Shown here: positions 37,609-46,904 of the stretch, in pieces | How the letters are laid out: each line of letters begins with the position of its first letter | Position numbering within the stretch: the stretch's first letter is position 1 | Origin: an uncultured Pelagibacteraceae bacterium | GTDB lineage: Bacteria; Pseudomonadota; Alphaproteobacteria; Pelagibacterales; Pelagibacteraceae | Assembly (NCBI GenBank): GCA_902601315.1 | Contig: CACKMS010000005.1 | Coordinates: forward strand, 1 to 64,000 | Reading direction: 5' to 3' | DNA: 64,000 nucleotides | The notes under the pieces: model-generated | Databases searched by the model: none | What the model was told of the DNA's origin: nothing | Seen by the model: only the letters and a program-made list of their open reading frames with translations | Position numbers and translations under genes: made by a program

Positions 37609-39042
37609 ATGAATTTAGCAATTTGGGATATAGAATCATCAAGCGCCAGCACGGACTTTGGTAGCATAATTGAAATCGGTGGATTACTTGTTGATGAAAA
37701 CTTCAAAGAAAAAGATAGATTTAATCTACGATGTCGTTTGCCAGAAGGTGAAATTTTTCAGGCGATGGCGTTAATAGTAAATAAAACTTCAATTAAACAA
37801 CTTACACAAGCTAACTTAAGCCATTATCAAATGTTGGCCGAGGTAGAGAAAATCTTCAAAAAATGGAGTCCCGCAATTTTTCTTGGTTGGTCAAATATTG
37901 GGTTTGATGATGAAATGATCAGAAAAGAATTCTTTAAAGGAATAAGATATCCCTATTTAACCAATGCAGCTCCAAATAAAAGACATGATGGAATTAATAT
38001 TGCTCGAGCAGCTTATGCAGTAGATCCAAATATTTTAGAGGTAGAATTCAATGAAAAGAATAATGCAGTATTTAAATTAGAATCGCTTGCACGTATGCAA
38101 GGAATAGACTCAAGCGATGCTCACTCAGCACTAGCTGATGCAGAGATGACTGCTAAAGTATTAAGCATTGTTAAAAAAAAACAAGGACATACTTGGAATG
38201 ACTTTTTAAAGACAGCGAATAAATCTGATACTGAAACTATTATTAAAAAAGGTGATATTTTTACTTTAAACGAATATTATTATGGAAAGTCACGGCTTCA
38301 TTTAGTGGTTCCGCTGCATCCAAAATATTGCATGCATCCAATCTACCAAGGTTGGTATTATTCTGTTGATTTAAGAACAGATGTTGAGCAATTGTTAAAT
38401 TTATCAATAAATGAATTAAAAGTAGAAATGAAAAAATCACCTAAGTTTTTAAGAACTATTAGATCAAATAAAGCACCAATTATTGTTGATGCAAAACATG
38501 GAATAAAAGCAGAACCCTATAATGCAATGGATAAAAGTTTAATAAAGAAAAGAGCAGAAATTGTTCAAAAAAATGAAAAATTTTCTCAAAATATTCTTGT
38601 TGCTTTAAGAGAAGTGGCAGAGGAAAAAGAACAATCAAAATCACAAGAAGATGTTTATGCTGAAGAAAGTATTTATACAAAGTTTACTTCAAACAAAGAT
38701 ACCGCATTATTCCCAGCCTGGCATGCTGCATCGTGGAAAGATAAATTAAAGTTATTAGATAAATTTGATGATGATAGATTGGTTGGTTTTGGAAAAAAAA
38801 TTATTTATCAAGAGGCACCTGACACATTACCGCCTGATATTCTTAAATCTATGAAAAGAGATATCGCTAAAAGAGTATTAAGTGAAAGAAAAGAAAAATG
38901 GTGGACAATTCCTACTCTTTATACTGAGATAGATACTTTAAGAGAAAAATATACAAATGAAAATGACGAAGAAAAATTAAATCTTCTTGATGAATTTAAT
39001 AATTATGCGATGTCAATACAGAAAAAATATGAAAATGCATGA
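37609..39042 (+). CDS. sbcB: exodeoxyribonuclease I (SbcB-like)
   Basis: 477 aa. The N-terminal DEDDh 3'-5' exonuclease domain has WDIESSS (DxE), GWSNIGFDDEMIRKEFF and DAHSALADAEMTAKVL (HxxxxD). The central and C-terminal parts match the SH3-like and helical accessory regions of exonuclease I. It degrades single-stranded DNA from 3' ends in repair. A 127-base gap upstream holds no obvious gene; an AAGGAA lies just before the ATG. Confidence 0.88.
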   Translation: MNLAIWDIESSSASTDFGSIIEIGGLLVDENFKEKDRFNLRCRLPEGEIFQAMALIVNKTSIKQLTQANLSHYQMLAEVEKIFKKWSPAIFLGWSNIGFDDEMIRKEFFKGIRYPYLTNAAPNKRHDGINIARAAYAVDPNILEVEFNEKNNAVFKLESLARMQGIDSSDAHSALADAEMTAKVLSIVKKKQGHTWNDFLKTANKSDTETIIKKGDIFTLNEYYYGKSRLHLVVPLHPKYCMHPIYQGWYYSVDLRTDVEQLLNLSINELKVEMKKSPKFLRTIRSNKAPIIVDAKHGIKAEPYNAMDKSLIKKRAEIVQKNEKFSQNILVALREVAEEKEQSKSQEDVYAEESIYTKFTSNKDTALFPAWHAASWKDKLKLLDKFDDDRLVGFGKKIIYQEAPDTLPPDILKSMKRDIAKRVLSERKEKWWTIPTLYTEIDTLREKYTNENDEEKLNLLDEFNNYAMSIQKKYENA

Positions 39043-39108
39043 TGTGGATAATTTGAACATATCTATATTTAGTATTGAATTAAAAAATTAAATTTATATA
39101 TAAACCAT

Positions 39109-39429
39109 ATGGCAACATTAAAAATTACAGACGAAAATTTTGATACAGAAGTCTTAAAATCATCCAAACCAATTGTAGTTGATTTTTGGGCAGAATGGTG
39201 CGGACCATGCAAAATGGTAGGACCGATTTTAGAGGAAATCTCAGATGAAATGGCAAAAGATGTATCTATTGCAAAACATAACATTGATGAAGAGCCTAAT
39301 ACGCCAACAAAATATGGTGTCAGAGGTATACCTACAATGTTACTTTTCAAAGATGGAGAGTTAAAATCGACTAAAGTTGGAGCAACACCAAAATCAGATA
39401 TTGTTTCTTGGATAAAAGAAAATATCTAA
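39109..39429 (+). CDS. trxA: thioredoxin
   Basis: 106-aa cytosolic thioredoxin with active site WCGPC (Cys31, Cys34), the preceding buried Asp in VVDFWAEW, and the cis-proline RGIPTMLLF. It is convergent with folC with a four-base overlap, as in many alphaproteobacteria where trxA lies beside folC. Confidence 0.98.
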   Translation: MATLKITDENFDTEVLKSSKPIVVDFWAEWCGPCKMVGPILEEISDEMAKDVSIAKHNIDEEPNTPTKYGVRGIPTMLLFKDGELKSTKVGATPKSDIVSWIKENI

Positions 39430-40691
39430 TTTAAATTTAAAACTTCCCCAGCGAGGTAAAGAGATCCTGTGATAAGTATGATGTCATCTTTGTCACTAGA
39501 AATTTTCTTTAAAGCATCTTCAATAGATTTTTCATAATTTAAATTAGGAAATTTATTTAACTTATTTTTCAGATCCTTACCTTTAATTGAGTTAGGATGA
39601 TTTGGAATATCTATTGTTGTTAATGAAGAAATATTCTTAAAATAGCTTATGTATTCTTCATGATCTTTATTAGCCATCATACCTAAAATAATATGTTTTT
39701 TACATTTCAGTGTTTGTAAATAATCATTTAATACTTTTGCTCCCAAAGGATTATGAGATCCATCAACAAATAGTTGATTATTTTTACATAAATCCTTTAA
39801 TTTACCTGATTTAATCTCTTGAAGTCTTGCAATACTTTTAATTTTTGTAATTCCAGATTTAATATTTTCATCAGTTATATTTAAATCTAGATTTCTAGCA
39901 GCTGCAACTGCTGTAGCTGAATTATCAATTTGGAATTGTCCCATTAAATTTGGTTGAGGTAATTTTATTCCTCCAAACTCATCTTCAAAATAAATAAATT
40001 CATTTTCATTAATTGAATAACTAAAATTATCATTAAATATGATCTTTTTTGCTTCATTTGAGGATAAAGATTGTTTTATTAATTCTTGTGTATCATCACT
40101 ACTTTGTTTGGCGACAACAATTTTAGAATTTAATAGAGCTGATGTTTTTTCGTAAATAATTTTTTCAATGGTTTGTTCATTTTTAGGAAGCCAATCTAAA
40201 TGATCTAAGCCTATAGTAGTAACAACACTTAATATATTTTTATCAATTATGTTAGTTGCATCAAATCTGTGAAATAAACCACTTTCAATTATATTTATAT
40301 TTTCCCTATATTTGCTTGCATGAAAAAAATAGGCTGCGGTTAAAATTTCAAAATAAGTAATTTCCTCCCTATTGTTCACTTCCTCAACTTGTACTAATAA
40401 ATCTGATAGATCAGGATCTGAAATTTCCTCATCATTAAATATAAATCTTTCATTGATTCTTTGAATATGGGGGCTAGTATAAATATTACATTTAATGTTG
40501 GCTTCTTTCAAAATTGATCTTAGCGCTTGAATTGTTGAATACTTTCCATTTGTTCCAACAACAGAAATATATTTTAAATCTTTTTGAGGATTACCAAGTT
40601 TTTTACAAAGATTTTTAACTCTATCTAGACTTAAATCTATTTCTTTAGGATGCAGCTTTTGTAAGCGGTTCAATATTGTCTGAAGAGTCAT
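39426..40691 (-). CDS. folC: folylpolyglutamate/dihydrofolate synthase, divergent glycine motifs
   Basis: 421-aa Mur-ligase-family enzyme adding glutamate to folates and making dihydrofolate. The P-loop at about 46-53 reads GTNGKYST where GTNGKGST is usual, and the second signature at about 138-147 reads [10 protein letters not shown] instead of GLGGRxDATN. DGSHNPLGA and the overall order are normal. The ATG at 40691 makes a 47-base overlap with accD; no other in-frame Met is near, so the overlap is likely real. It ends the long minus-strand run. Confidence 0.92.
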   Translation of the reverse strand: MTLQTILNRLQKLHPKEIDLSLDRVKNLCKKLGNPQKDLKYISVVGTNGKYSTIQALRSILKEANIKCNIYTSPHIQRINERFIFNDEEISDPDLSDLLVQVEEVNNREEITYFEILTAAYFFHASKYRENINIIESGLFHRFDATNIIDKNILSVVTTIGLDHLDWLPKNEQTIEKIIYEKTSALLNSKIVVAKQSSDDTQELIKQSLSSNEAKKIIFNDNFSYSINENEFIYFEDEFGGIKLPQPNLMGQFQIDNSATAVAAARNLDLNITDENIKSGITKIKSIARLQEIKSGKLKDLCKNNQLFVDGSHNPLGAKVLNDYLQTLKCKKHIILGMMANKDHEEYISYFKNISSLTTIDIPNHPNSIKGKDLKNKLNKFPNLNYEKSIEDALKKISSDKDDIILITGSLYLAGEVLNLN

Positions 40692-41577
40692 TTAATTTTT
40701 CTGAATTTAACTCAGTTTCTCTCTTAAGCAATATTGATAAAAGGGTGCTGATTTCTTTTTTTATGTCTTTCCTTTGAACAACTCTGTCAATAAATCCATG
40801 TTTTTCGACGAACTCTGACGTTTGAAAGTCTGAGCTCAATTCCTCTTTAACTGTTGCTTGAATTACTCTTTTACCAGCAAATGCAATCAAGCATCCAGGT
40901 TCAGCAAAATGAATATCACCTAACATTGCAAATGATGCTGTGATACCTCCTGCAGTTGGATCAGTAAAACAAACTAAGTAAGGCAAATTATTTTTCTTTA
41001 ATTCATTAATTGCCAAGGTTGTTCTAGTCATATTTGCTAGTGCAATAGGCGACTCGAACATTCTTTGGCCACCCCCACAAGGAAAGAAAACATATGGATT
41101 TTGATTATCAATTGCATGTTGAGCACCGTAAATAATAGCCTCTCCTTCCGCTGCTCCCACTGATCCACCAATAAAATCAAAATTAATTGCACCAGCAGTG
41201 ATTTCAATTCCATCAACTTTTCCTCTTGCAATCATTACAGCACAGTTCTGATTAGTTTTCTTTCTAGCGGACTTTAACCTATCTCTATAAGATTTTGTAT
41301 CGACCCAATTTAAAGGATCTTCAGCTGGTATAGGCGTTTCAAGAATTTCATAAGCATTCTTACCAAATAAAATGTCAAATCTTTGTCTACAACTTATTCG
41401 ATGGTGTTTACCACAAGAACCACATACCCATAAATTATCTTCAAGTTCTTTTTTTAAAACAGGACCTTTGCAACAACTCGTCCAATCTGAATTCTCAATA
41501 TCTTCTTTTGAAGGTCTTTTCTTTAAAACCTTTTTTATTTTTTCACCAAATTTAATTGCTTTTGTTAACCAGTTCAT
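40645..41577 (-). CDS. accD: acetyl-CoA carboxylase carboxyltransferase beta subunit
   Basis: 310 aa. The C-terminal crotonase-type carboxyltransferase domain is normal (GGGQRMFESPIALANM, FTDPTAGGITASFAMLGD). The N-terminal zinc ribbon has CGSC at 52-55 but the first knuckle is CC at 35-36 instead of CxxC. The alpha subunit gene starts at 63327. Here accD sits between trpA and folC, the usual alphaproteobacterial arrangement. Confidence 0.96.
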   Translation of the reverse strand: MNWLTKAIKFGEKIKKVLKKRPSKEDIENSDWTSCCKGPVLKKELEDNLWVCGSCGKHHRISCRQRFDILFGKNAYEILETPIPAEDPLNWVDTKSYRDRLKSARKKTNQNCAVMIARGKVDGIEITAGAINFDFIGGSVGAAEGEAIIYGAQHAIDNQNPYVFFPCGGGQRMFESPIALANMTRTTLAINELKKNNLPYLVCFTDPTAGGITASFAMLGDIHFAEPGCLIAFAGKRVIQATVKEELSSDFQTSEFVEKHGFIDRVVQRKDIKKEISTLLSILLKRETELNSEKLNDSSDNIEPLTKAAS

Positions 41578-42374
41578 GAAATTTTATTTTTTAATTTAGC
41601 CACCACTTTACTTACATTTGTGACAGGATTTTGTCTATTGTTTAAACTCCTTGTTATTTCTTTGCAAATAGCACTTCCAACCACCAATCCGTCAGCAGAT
41701 CTTAACTTTGCAATAGTTTTTTCAGTTATTCCAAAGCCAATTACACAATTCTTTTTTGGATCAATTTTTTTTATTTTATTATAATTATTTAAAATTTGTT
41801 TTGGAGTTACTTTAAGCTTTCCTCCTGTAGTTGATAACATGCTTATATAGTAAATCATATCATGAGAATCTTTTATTATGTTTTTTAGTCTTTCTTTTGA
41901 TGTAGTAGGAGATAGTAATTGAACAAAGCTAATAGCTTTAGATTTACACTTTCTTGCAAATCCTTTATTTTCCGGCCAAGGTAAATCAACAACAATTAAT
42001 CCATTTACCCCAGAACTTTTACATTTTTTTATAAAATTATTTTCCCCATATTGATAAATCATATTGTAATAACCCATCAATATTACAGGTTTTGAATTTT
42101 TTGTTTTTTTAAAATCATTCACTATTTGAAATACATCGGAAATTTTTAATCCATTTTTTAGTGCTCTATATGCGCTTGTCTGAATTTGGCCTCCATCAGC
42201 TATCGGTGTGTTGTGAGGAAATCCAATTTCACAAATATCAACATCCTTTGAAATTGATTTTAATATTTCTAATGATTTCTTTTTAGTGTTATCGCCTGCT
42301 ACGGTATAGGTTAATAAAGCTGGCCTTTTTTTTTCTTTTGCATTTTTAAACGCTAGGTTTATTGGGTTAATCAT
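41574..42374 (-). CDS. trpA: tryptophan synthase alpha chain
   Basis: Cleaves indole-3-glycerol phosphate to indole. It is 266 aa from ATG 42374, which overlaps the trpB stop as ATGA; a longer frame to 42431 would add 19 basic residues and is rejected. The catalytic Glu (ICEIGFP) and Asp (IADGG) are retained, with phosphate-binding VIGFGI and GLVVGSAI. The segment after Glu reads HNTPIADGGQ instead of FSDPxADGP, unusual but with the key acids intact. It overlaps accD by four bases. Confidence 0.94.
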   Translation of the reverse strand: MINPINLAFKNAKEKKRPALLTYTVAGDNTKKKSLEILKSISKDVDICEIGFPHNTPIADGGQIQTSAYRALKNGLKISDVFQIVNDFKKTKNSKPVILMGYYNMIYQYGENNFIKKCKSSGVNGLIVVDLPWPENKGFARKCKSKAISFVQLLSPTTSKERLKNIIKDSHDMIYYISMLSTTGGKLKVTPKQILNNYNKIKKIDPKKNCVIGFGITEKTIAKLRSADGLVVGSAICKEITRSLNNRQNPVTNVSKVVAKLKNKIS

Positions 42375-43606
42375 ATTCTTTTTCCCAATCTTTTTTTTAA
42401 AATATCTCTGTCTTTTTTGGCGTCTCCACATGAATTTACTATTATAACCGTATCTTTATTTAAACTTGGGGCAATTCTAATTGCCTCAGCAAATGCATGA
42501 CTGGGTTCTAAACTTGGATTAAGTTTTTCGAGTTTTGTTAAAAGTTTATAAGCATTCAATGCATCTTCATCTGTTGCATATGTATATCTTGCTCTTTTTG
42601 TATCTTTTAGAAAACAATGTATTGGACTTACCCCAGGATAATCCAATCCAGCACTTATCGATTCAGTCTCATTTATTTGTCCTTCATTATTTTGACAAAC
42701 GTATGAAGCTGCTCCATGCAGCACACCTAATTTTGCACCTCTACTTAATGGAGCGGCATGTAATTTTGAGTTTTTTGGACCTCCTGCTTCAACACCTACT
42801 AATTCAATTTGTGACTTTGGAAAATCAATAAATTCGCTCCAGAACCCATAAGCTGAACTACCTCCACCAACACAATTGATCAATTTAATTTTTTTTGGAA
42901 TTTTGTTGAATTTAATTTTTATTTGTTTTTTTAATTCTCTTGAAATTTGTGCTGTGCTCCAGCCGCAAATTTTTACAAATATATTTGGACCAACTGTTGA
43001 ACCTACACACATATGAGTAGTATCACAATTTGATACCCAGTATCTCATACATTCACTAACTGCATCCACTAAAGTTTGACTTCCTGTTGTAACCGGAACA
43101 ATCTCAGCACCATTTTTTTTCATGGCATCGCAATTTGGCTTTTGACGTTTAATATCTTTGGCTCCCATAAATATTTTACATTTAAGTCCAAATTTTTTTG
43201 CAGCCATGCTTAACATCTTGCCCGCGTATCCTGCTCCAGTATCTCCAACAATGTATTTTTTCCCCATACTTTTACAAAGCAAAGCATGAACAGTCGCATT
43301 ATATATTTTATGAGCACCACCATTTGCGTCAGAAACAACCTTAGCCCAAATTTGAGCACCACCTAAATGTTTAGAAAGATTTTCTAATTTAATAAAACGA
43401 GTAGGAGCACCAATGTAATTATTAAAATAAAAGTCCCTTTTTTTTATAAAACTTTTATTTTTTCTTAACTTAGAGAATTCTTTTGTAAGATCATCTACAG
43501 GTTTTTTTAATGTTTCTGGGATATAACTTCCACCAAATTTACCACCCCAAAAACCAAATTTATCGTGTTGATCAATAAGTGGAATTTTTTTTTTAAGTTT
43601 CATCAT
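42371..43606 (-). CDS. trpB: tryptophan synthase beta chain, active site divergent
   Basis: 411-aa PLP enzyme that joins indole and serine. The PLP Lys is K100 in GAHKIYN, and long stretches are standard (ISAGLDYPGVSP, GVLHGAASY, GGGSSAYGFW). The catalytic Glu of ETGAGQHG is Asp122 here (GDTGAGYAG), the EDLNHTGAHK lead-in is SDANGGAHK, and the cofactor Ser of LSGRGDKD aligns with Cys393 in NSCGDAKKD. The frame is uninterrupted and the partner trpA is coupled. It may be a functional variant or have altered chemistry. Confidence 0.92.
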   Translation of the reverse strand: MMKLKKKIPLIDQHDKFGFWGGKFGGSYIPETLKKPVDDLTKEFSKLRKNKSFIKKRDFYFNNYIGAPTRFIKLENLSKHLGGAQIWAKVVSDANGGAHKIYNATVHALLCKSMGKKYIVGDTGAGYAGKMLSMAAKKFGLKCKIFMGAKDIKRQKPNCDAMKKNGAEIVPVTTGSQTLVDAVSECMRYWVSNCDTTHMCVGSTVGPNIFVKICGWSTAQISRELKKQIKIKFNKIPKKIKLINCVGGGSSAYGFWSEFIDFPKSQIELVGVEAGGPKNSKLHAAPLSRGAKLGVLHGAASYVCQNNEGQINETESISAGLDYPGVSPIHCFLKDTKRARYTYATDEDALNAYKLLTKLEKLNPSLEPSHAFAEAIRIAPSLNKDTVIIVNSCGDAKKDRDILKKRLGKRI

Positions 43607-44216
43607 TTAATTTTTTAATGTTATTTAAAAAAATATTAATTTTAGAAATATCTTTTTCTCCAGAAGTTTCCAAGCTTCCTGAGATATCAATAATATCTGT
43701 TATTTTAATATATTTATCAAGCTTATCATTATACTTAATGTTGCCAGCCAACATTTTAGTTATTGATGTGGGCACTTCATTTAGCAGTTCATGATTAAAG
43801 CCAACAGACTTTTCATAACCTTTACTATCAAATAAAATTATATCTGATATTTTCTCGTATTGTTTATAAATTAAAACATCATTAATATCTTCTATTGTAA
43901 GAGCAGTTATTATTTTGATATTAAATATTTCTTTTATTTTTTTTGTTCTATCTGGTGAAACTTTATAGAGTTGTAGATAATCAAAATTTAACTTATTTAT
44001 TTTTTCAAGTATTTCGTCATCAGGATCAACCAATACACAAACAAAATTGATATTTTTTTTGTCAACATTTGAAATTTTTTTCAGTTGATTAAATTCTAAA
44101 TATCTTTTTGATTTAGGATAATTAGCAATAAATCCTATAAACTTTGGGGGGTGATTGTGATTAATTATATAGTCTAAAGTTTTTGGATCTTTGACACCAC
44201 AAATCTTTGCATCCAT
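43593..44216 (-). CDS. trpF: phosphoribosylanthranilate isomerase
   Basis: 207-aa TIM-barrel enzyme of tryptophan synthesis. The catalytic Cys is in KICGVKDP near residue 7, IGFIANYPKSKRYL follows, and the catalytic Asp region is IILFDSKG. It overlaps trpB by 14 bases and follows pyrF after one base. Confidence 0.94.
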   Translation of the reverse strand: MDAKICGVKDPKTLDYIINHNHPPKFIGFIANYPKSKRYLEFNQLKKISNVDKKNINFVCVLVDPDDEILEKINKLNFDYLQLYKVSPDRTKKIKEIFNIKIITALTIEDINDVLIYKQYEKISDIILFDSKGYEKSVGFNHELLNEVPTSITKMLAGNIKYNDKLDKYIKITDIIDISGSLETSGEKDISKINIFLNNIKKLNDET

Positions 44217-44217
44217 T

Positions 44218-44889
44218 TTAATTTAAGTGTTTTATTAATTTTTGGATATTTTTTTTAATATTTCCTTTTGTAATGGGTCTTCCTATAACTAGCCAATCGC
44301 TACCATTTTTAAATGCTCGTTTTGGAGTTAAAGTTCTTTTTTGATCATTTGTATTTGAACTAAATCTTATCCCAGGAGTTATTATTTCTTTTTTAAATAC
44401 TTTTTTGACAATTTTTACTTCTTGGGCACTGCATACTATGGCATCAAGTTTAGCTTTATTTGCTAATCTTGCTTGATGATGAACTATTTTTTTAACATCC
44501 TTATTAAATCCAATTTCTTTCAAAGCCCTATTGTCTAATGAGGTTAAAATTGTTACGCCAATCAATTTAATTTTCCCTGATACTTTTTTTGCAGCTCTTA
44601 GTGCATCAAAACCGGAACTTATATGTATTGTTAAATAATTAACTTTTAAATCTTTAATTGCTTTAATAGTAGATGCACAGGTATTTGGGATATCATGAAG
44701 TTTTAAGTCAGCAAAAACTGTTTTATTTTTTATTGTTGATACAAACCTTCTTCCATTTTTAGAATTTAAAAACTCAAGACCAAACTTATATCCAAACTTT
44801 ATTTTGGAATTGTTTGTTTTATTTATTATCTCTTGAATTTTTTTTGTATTTGTGGTGTCACAAGCAACGAATATCTTACTCTTTTTCAT
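44218..44889 (-). CDS. pyrF: orotidine 5'-phosphate decarboxylase
   Basis: Last step of UMP synthesis. It is 223 aa with the catalytic set FADLKLHDIPNT (Asp-x-Lys-x-x-Asp), TIHISSGFDALRAA, ITPGIRFSS and DWLVIGRPIT. It begins inside ihfB's last 14 bases. Confidence 0.96.
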   Translation of the reverse strand: MKKSKIFVACDTTNTKKIQEIINKTNNSKIKFGYKFGLEFLNSKNGRRFVSTIKNKTVFADLKLHDIPNTCASTIKAIKDLKVNYLTIHISSGFDALRAAKKVSGKIKLIGVTILTSLDNRALKEIGFNKDVKKIVHHQARLANKAKLDAIVCSAQEVKIVKKVFKKEIITPGIRFSSNTNDQKRTLTPKRAFKNGSDWLVIGRPITKGNIKKNIQKLIKHLN

Positions 44890-45166
44890 TTATTTTGTTG
44901 GCCCATCCTTTCGACATTTTAAATAAAATATTCTTTTTTTCTTTTACAAATACTTTTTCCCCAGTTTTTGGATTTCGTCTTATGCCCTCTTTTTGTATCC
45001 TAGGATCTAATGTAAAAACGTCTCTTAATTCAACCCTTTCTCCACGCTTTAATGAATTTTGTATTTCATAAAGAATTACATCAACCAACTTGATTAAGTC
45101 TTTTCTAAGAAAATTTGGGTAGTTGTCTGCAAGTTCTTTTATTAAATCTGATTTTACTACTGACAA
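44876..45166 (-). CDS. ihfB: integration host factor beta-like DNA-bending protein
   Basis: 96-aa HU/IHF family protein. The DNA-contacting arm RRNPKTGEKVFVKEK includes the Pro that kinks DNA, and the N-terminus (SDLIKELADNYPNFLRKDL) fits IhfB. The arm start reads IRRNPKTGEK. It follows rpsA by seven bases, the typical rpsA-ihfB order. Confidence 0.9.
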   Translation of the reverse strand: MSVVKSDLIKELADNYPNFLRKDLIKLVDVILYEIQNSLKRGERVELRDVFTLDPRIQKEGIRRNPKTGEKVFVKEKKNILFKMSKGWANKINEKE

Positions 45167-45173
45167 TTTAATT

Positions 45174-46904
45174 TTATTCAGTTTCCTTTTTCTTTTTATC
45201 GTCTAACTTTTCAGAAAGTGATGAGAACGGAAGGTTTTTTCCAGAAAGTGGCGAGCTAAATTTATTAACTGCCTCTTTGTTTTGAAGTTCCTCTAGCAGT
45301 TTAATACTTAAACTTACTTTTCTTTTATCAAAATTTAATTCTGCTATTGCAGCATCAATTCGTTCTCCACCAACAAATCTTGAGGGCCTTGCATCTGCTG
45401 AATTTACTGCTATTTGAGATTTCTTAATTATGAATTCTAGGTCGCATCCCTCTGGTTTTACCATTAAACCTTTGCTATCAGACGATGTAACTTGGACAGT
45501 GATTGTATCATTTACTTTTTTATCTTTGAACCAACTAAATGGATCCTTTTCTAGTTGTTTTAGACCAACTCTTACTTTTTGATCGTCTTTTTTAATTTCT
45601 AAAATTTTAACTTTTAATTTATCTCCCTTTTTATATTTTTTTAATTCATCTTCAGGTTTTCCAATATATGAAAGATCATTTGAATGTAAGAAGCCATCAA
45701 TATCGAAATCACCAAGTTTTATATAAAGCGCATATTCGTTTGCACTTGTTACAACTCCATTGATGTCTGTACCAACGGGATGTTTATTTTCTAAAGCTGT
45801 AAATGGATTTTCAGTTGTAAGTCTGTGTGAAATAGCAACTCTTCTTTTATCCTTGTCAATTTCAGTAATTACACAATCAATCTGATCACCAACTTTAAAA
45901 AGTTTTTTTGGCGAAGTATTCTTCTTCGTCCAGCTAATTTCGCTACTATGCAATAGCGTGCTTAAGCCTGGCTCAAGTTCACAAAAACAACCATAATCTG
46001 TGATTTTTACAACCTTAACTTTATATGGTTTTCCAGTTTCATAATTTGAAATATGTTCAAAAGGATCTGGAGATAATTGTTTAATTGAACAGCCAATTTG
46101 AAGTTTATCCATATCAATCGAAATAACTTTCAAATCATGCTTTTCACCAATATTAAAAATTTCATCAGGGTGGTTTACCCTTGAATAGGAAATTTCTTGC
46201 AGATGAACTAATACGTCAATTTCGTTGTTAACCTCAAAAAAACATCCAAAAGATGAATAACCTTTAACTACAGCATCCTTAATAATGTCACCAACTTTAA
46301 ATTTTTCTATTATTTTTGCTTTGTCCTCTTTTTTATGGGAAGACACTATTTGCCTTCTAGATACGCACGCATTTCCTCTGATCTTATCTAACTTAATAAT
46401 TGCAAATTTTTGTTCCACACCGATTAAATGATCAATATTTTTCATTGGCTTATCAGAAATTTGTGATCCAGGACAAAACATGAGTGAACCTGTCTCTAAA
46501 TGTTCAACTATTACACCACCCTTGCATTTAGATGTGATCTTTCCATTAATTGACAGATTATCTTCATAAGCCTTCTCTAACTCGTACCAGCCTTTTATTT
46601 TTTGTGCTTTCTGCGCTGAAACTATAACGTCACCATTTTTATCCTCAATCTTTTCAAGCAGAACAGATACTGTTGCACCCTCCACAACTTTATCTTGCAT
46701 ACCAATCATTTTCATTTCATTGATGTCAATAACAGGTTCACTTTTAAGACCGGGTATGAATAAAAATATATATTTGTCAGTTATTTTGGTAATTTTTCCT
46801 TCGATTATTTTGCCTTCTTCTATCTTGTCTTTTGATAACTGGCTGTTAAGTAATTTTTCAAACTGTTGAGTGGCTGGTGAGCTTAAATCTTTATAAATTT
46901 CCAT
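45174..46904 (-). CDS. rpsA: 30S ribosomal protein S1
   Basis: 576 aa with six S1 RNA-binding repeats across about residues 30-545 (for example KGYSSFGCFFEVNNEIDVLVH and KITDYGCFCELEPGLSTLLHSSEISW). S1 unfolds mRNA at the 30S subunit, important where Shine-Dalgarno sequences are weak. It overlaps cmk by 14 bases; cmk-rpsA-ihfB is a conserved order. Confidence 0.97.
   Translation of the reverse strand: MEIYKDLSSPATQQFEKLLNSQLSKDKIEEGKIIEGKITKITDKYIFLFIPGLKSEPVIDINEMKMIGMQDKVVEGATVSVLLEKIEDKNGDVIVSAQKAQKIKGWYELEKAYEDNLSINGKITSKCKGGVIVEHLETGSLMFCPGSQISDKPMKNIDHLIGVEQKFAIIKLDKIRGNACVSRRQIVSSHKKEDKAKIIEKFKVGDIIKDAVVKGYSSFGCFFEVNNEIDVLVHLQEISYSRVNHPDEIFNIGEKHDLKVISIDMDKLQIGCSIKQLSPDPFEHISNYETGKPYKVKVVKITDYGCFCELEPGLSTLLHSSEISWTKKNTSPKKLFKVGDQIDCVITEIDKDKRRVAISHRLTTENPFTALENKHPVGTDINGVVTSANEYALYIKLGDFDIDGFLHSNDLSYIGKPEDELKKYKKGDKLKVKILEIKKDDQKVRVGLKQLEKDPFSWFKDKKVNDTITVQVTSSDSKGLMVKPEGCDLEFIIKKSQIAVNSADARPSRFVGGERIDAAIAELNFDKRKVSLSIKLLEELQNKEAVNKFSSPLSGKNLPFSSLSEKLDDKKKKETE

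Noticed and set aside
42375-42431. Longer trpA start
   Set aside because: Adds 19 basic residues from inside trpB; the ATGA overlap at 42371-42374 gives the usual start.
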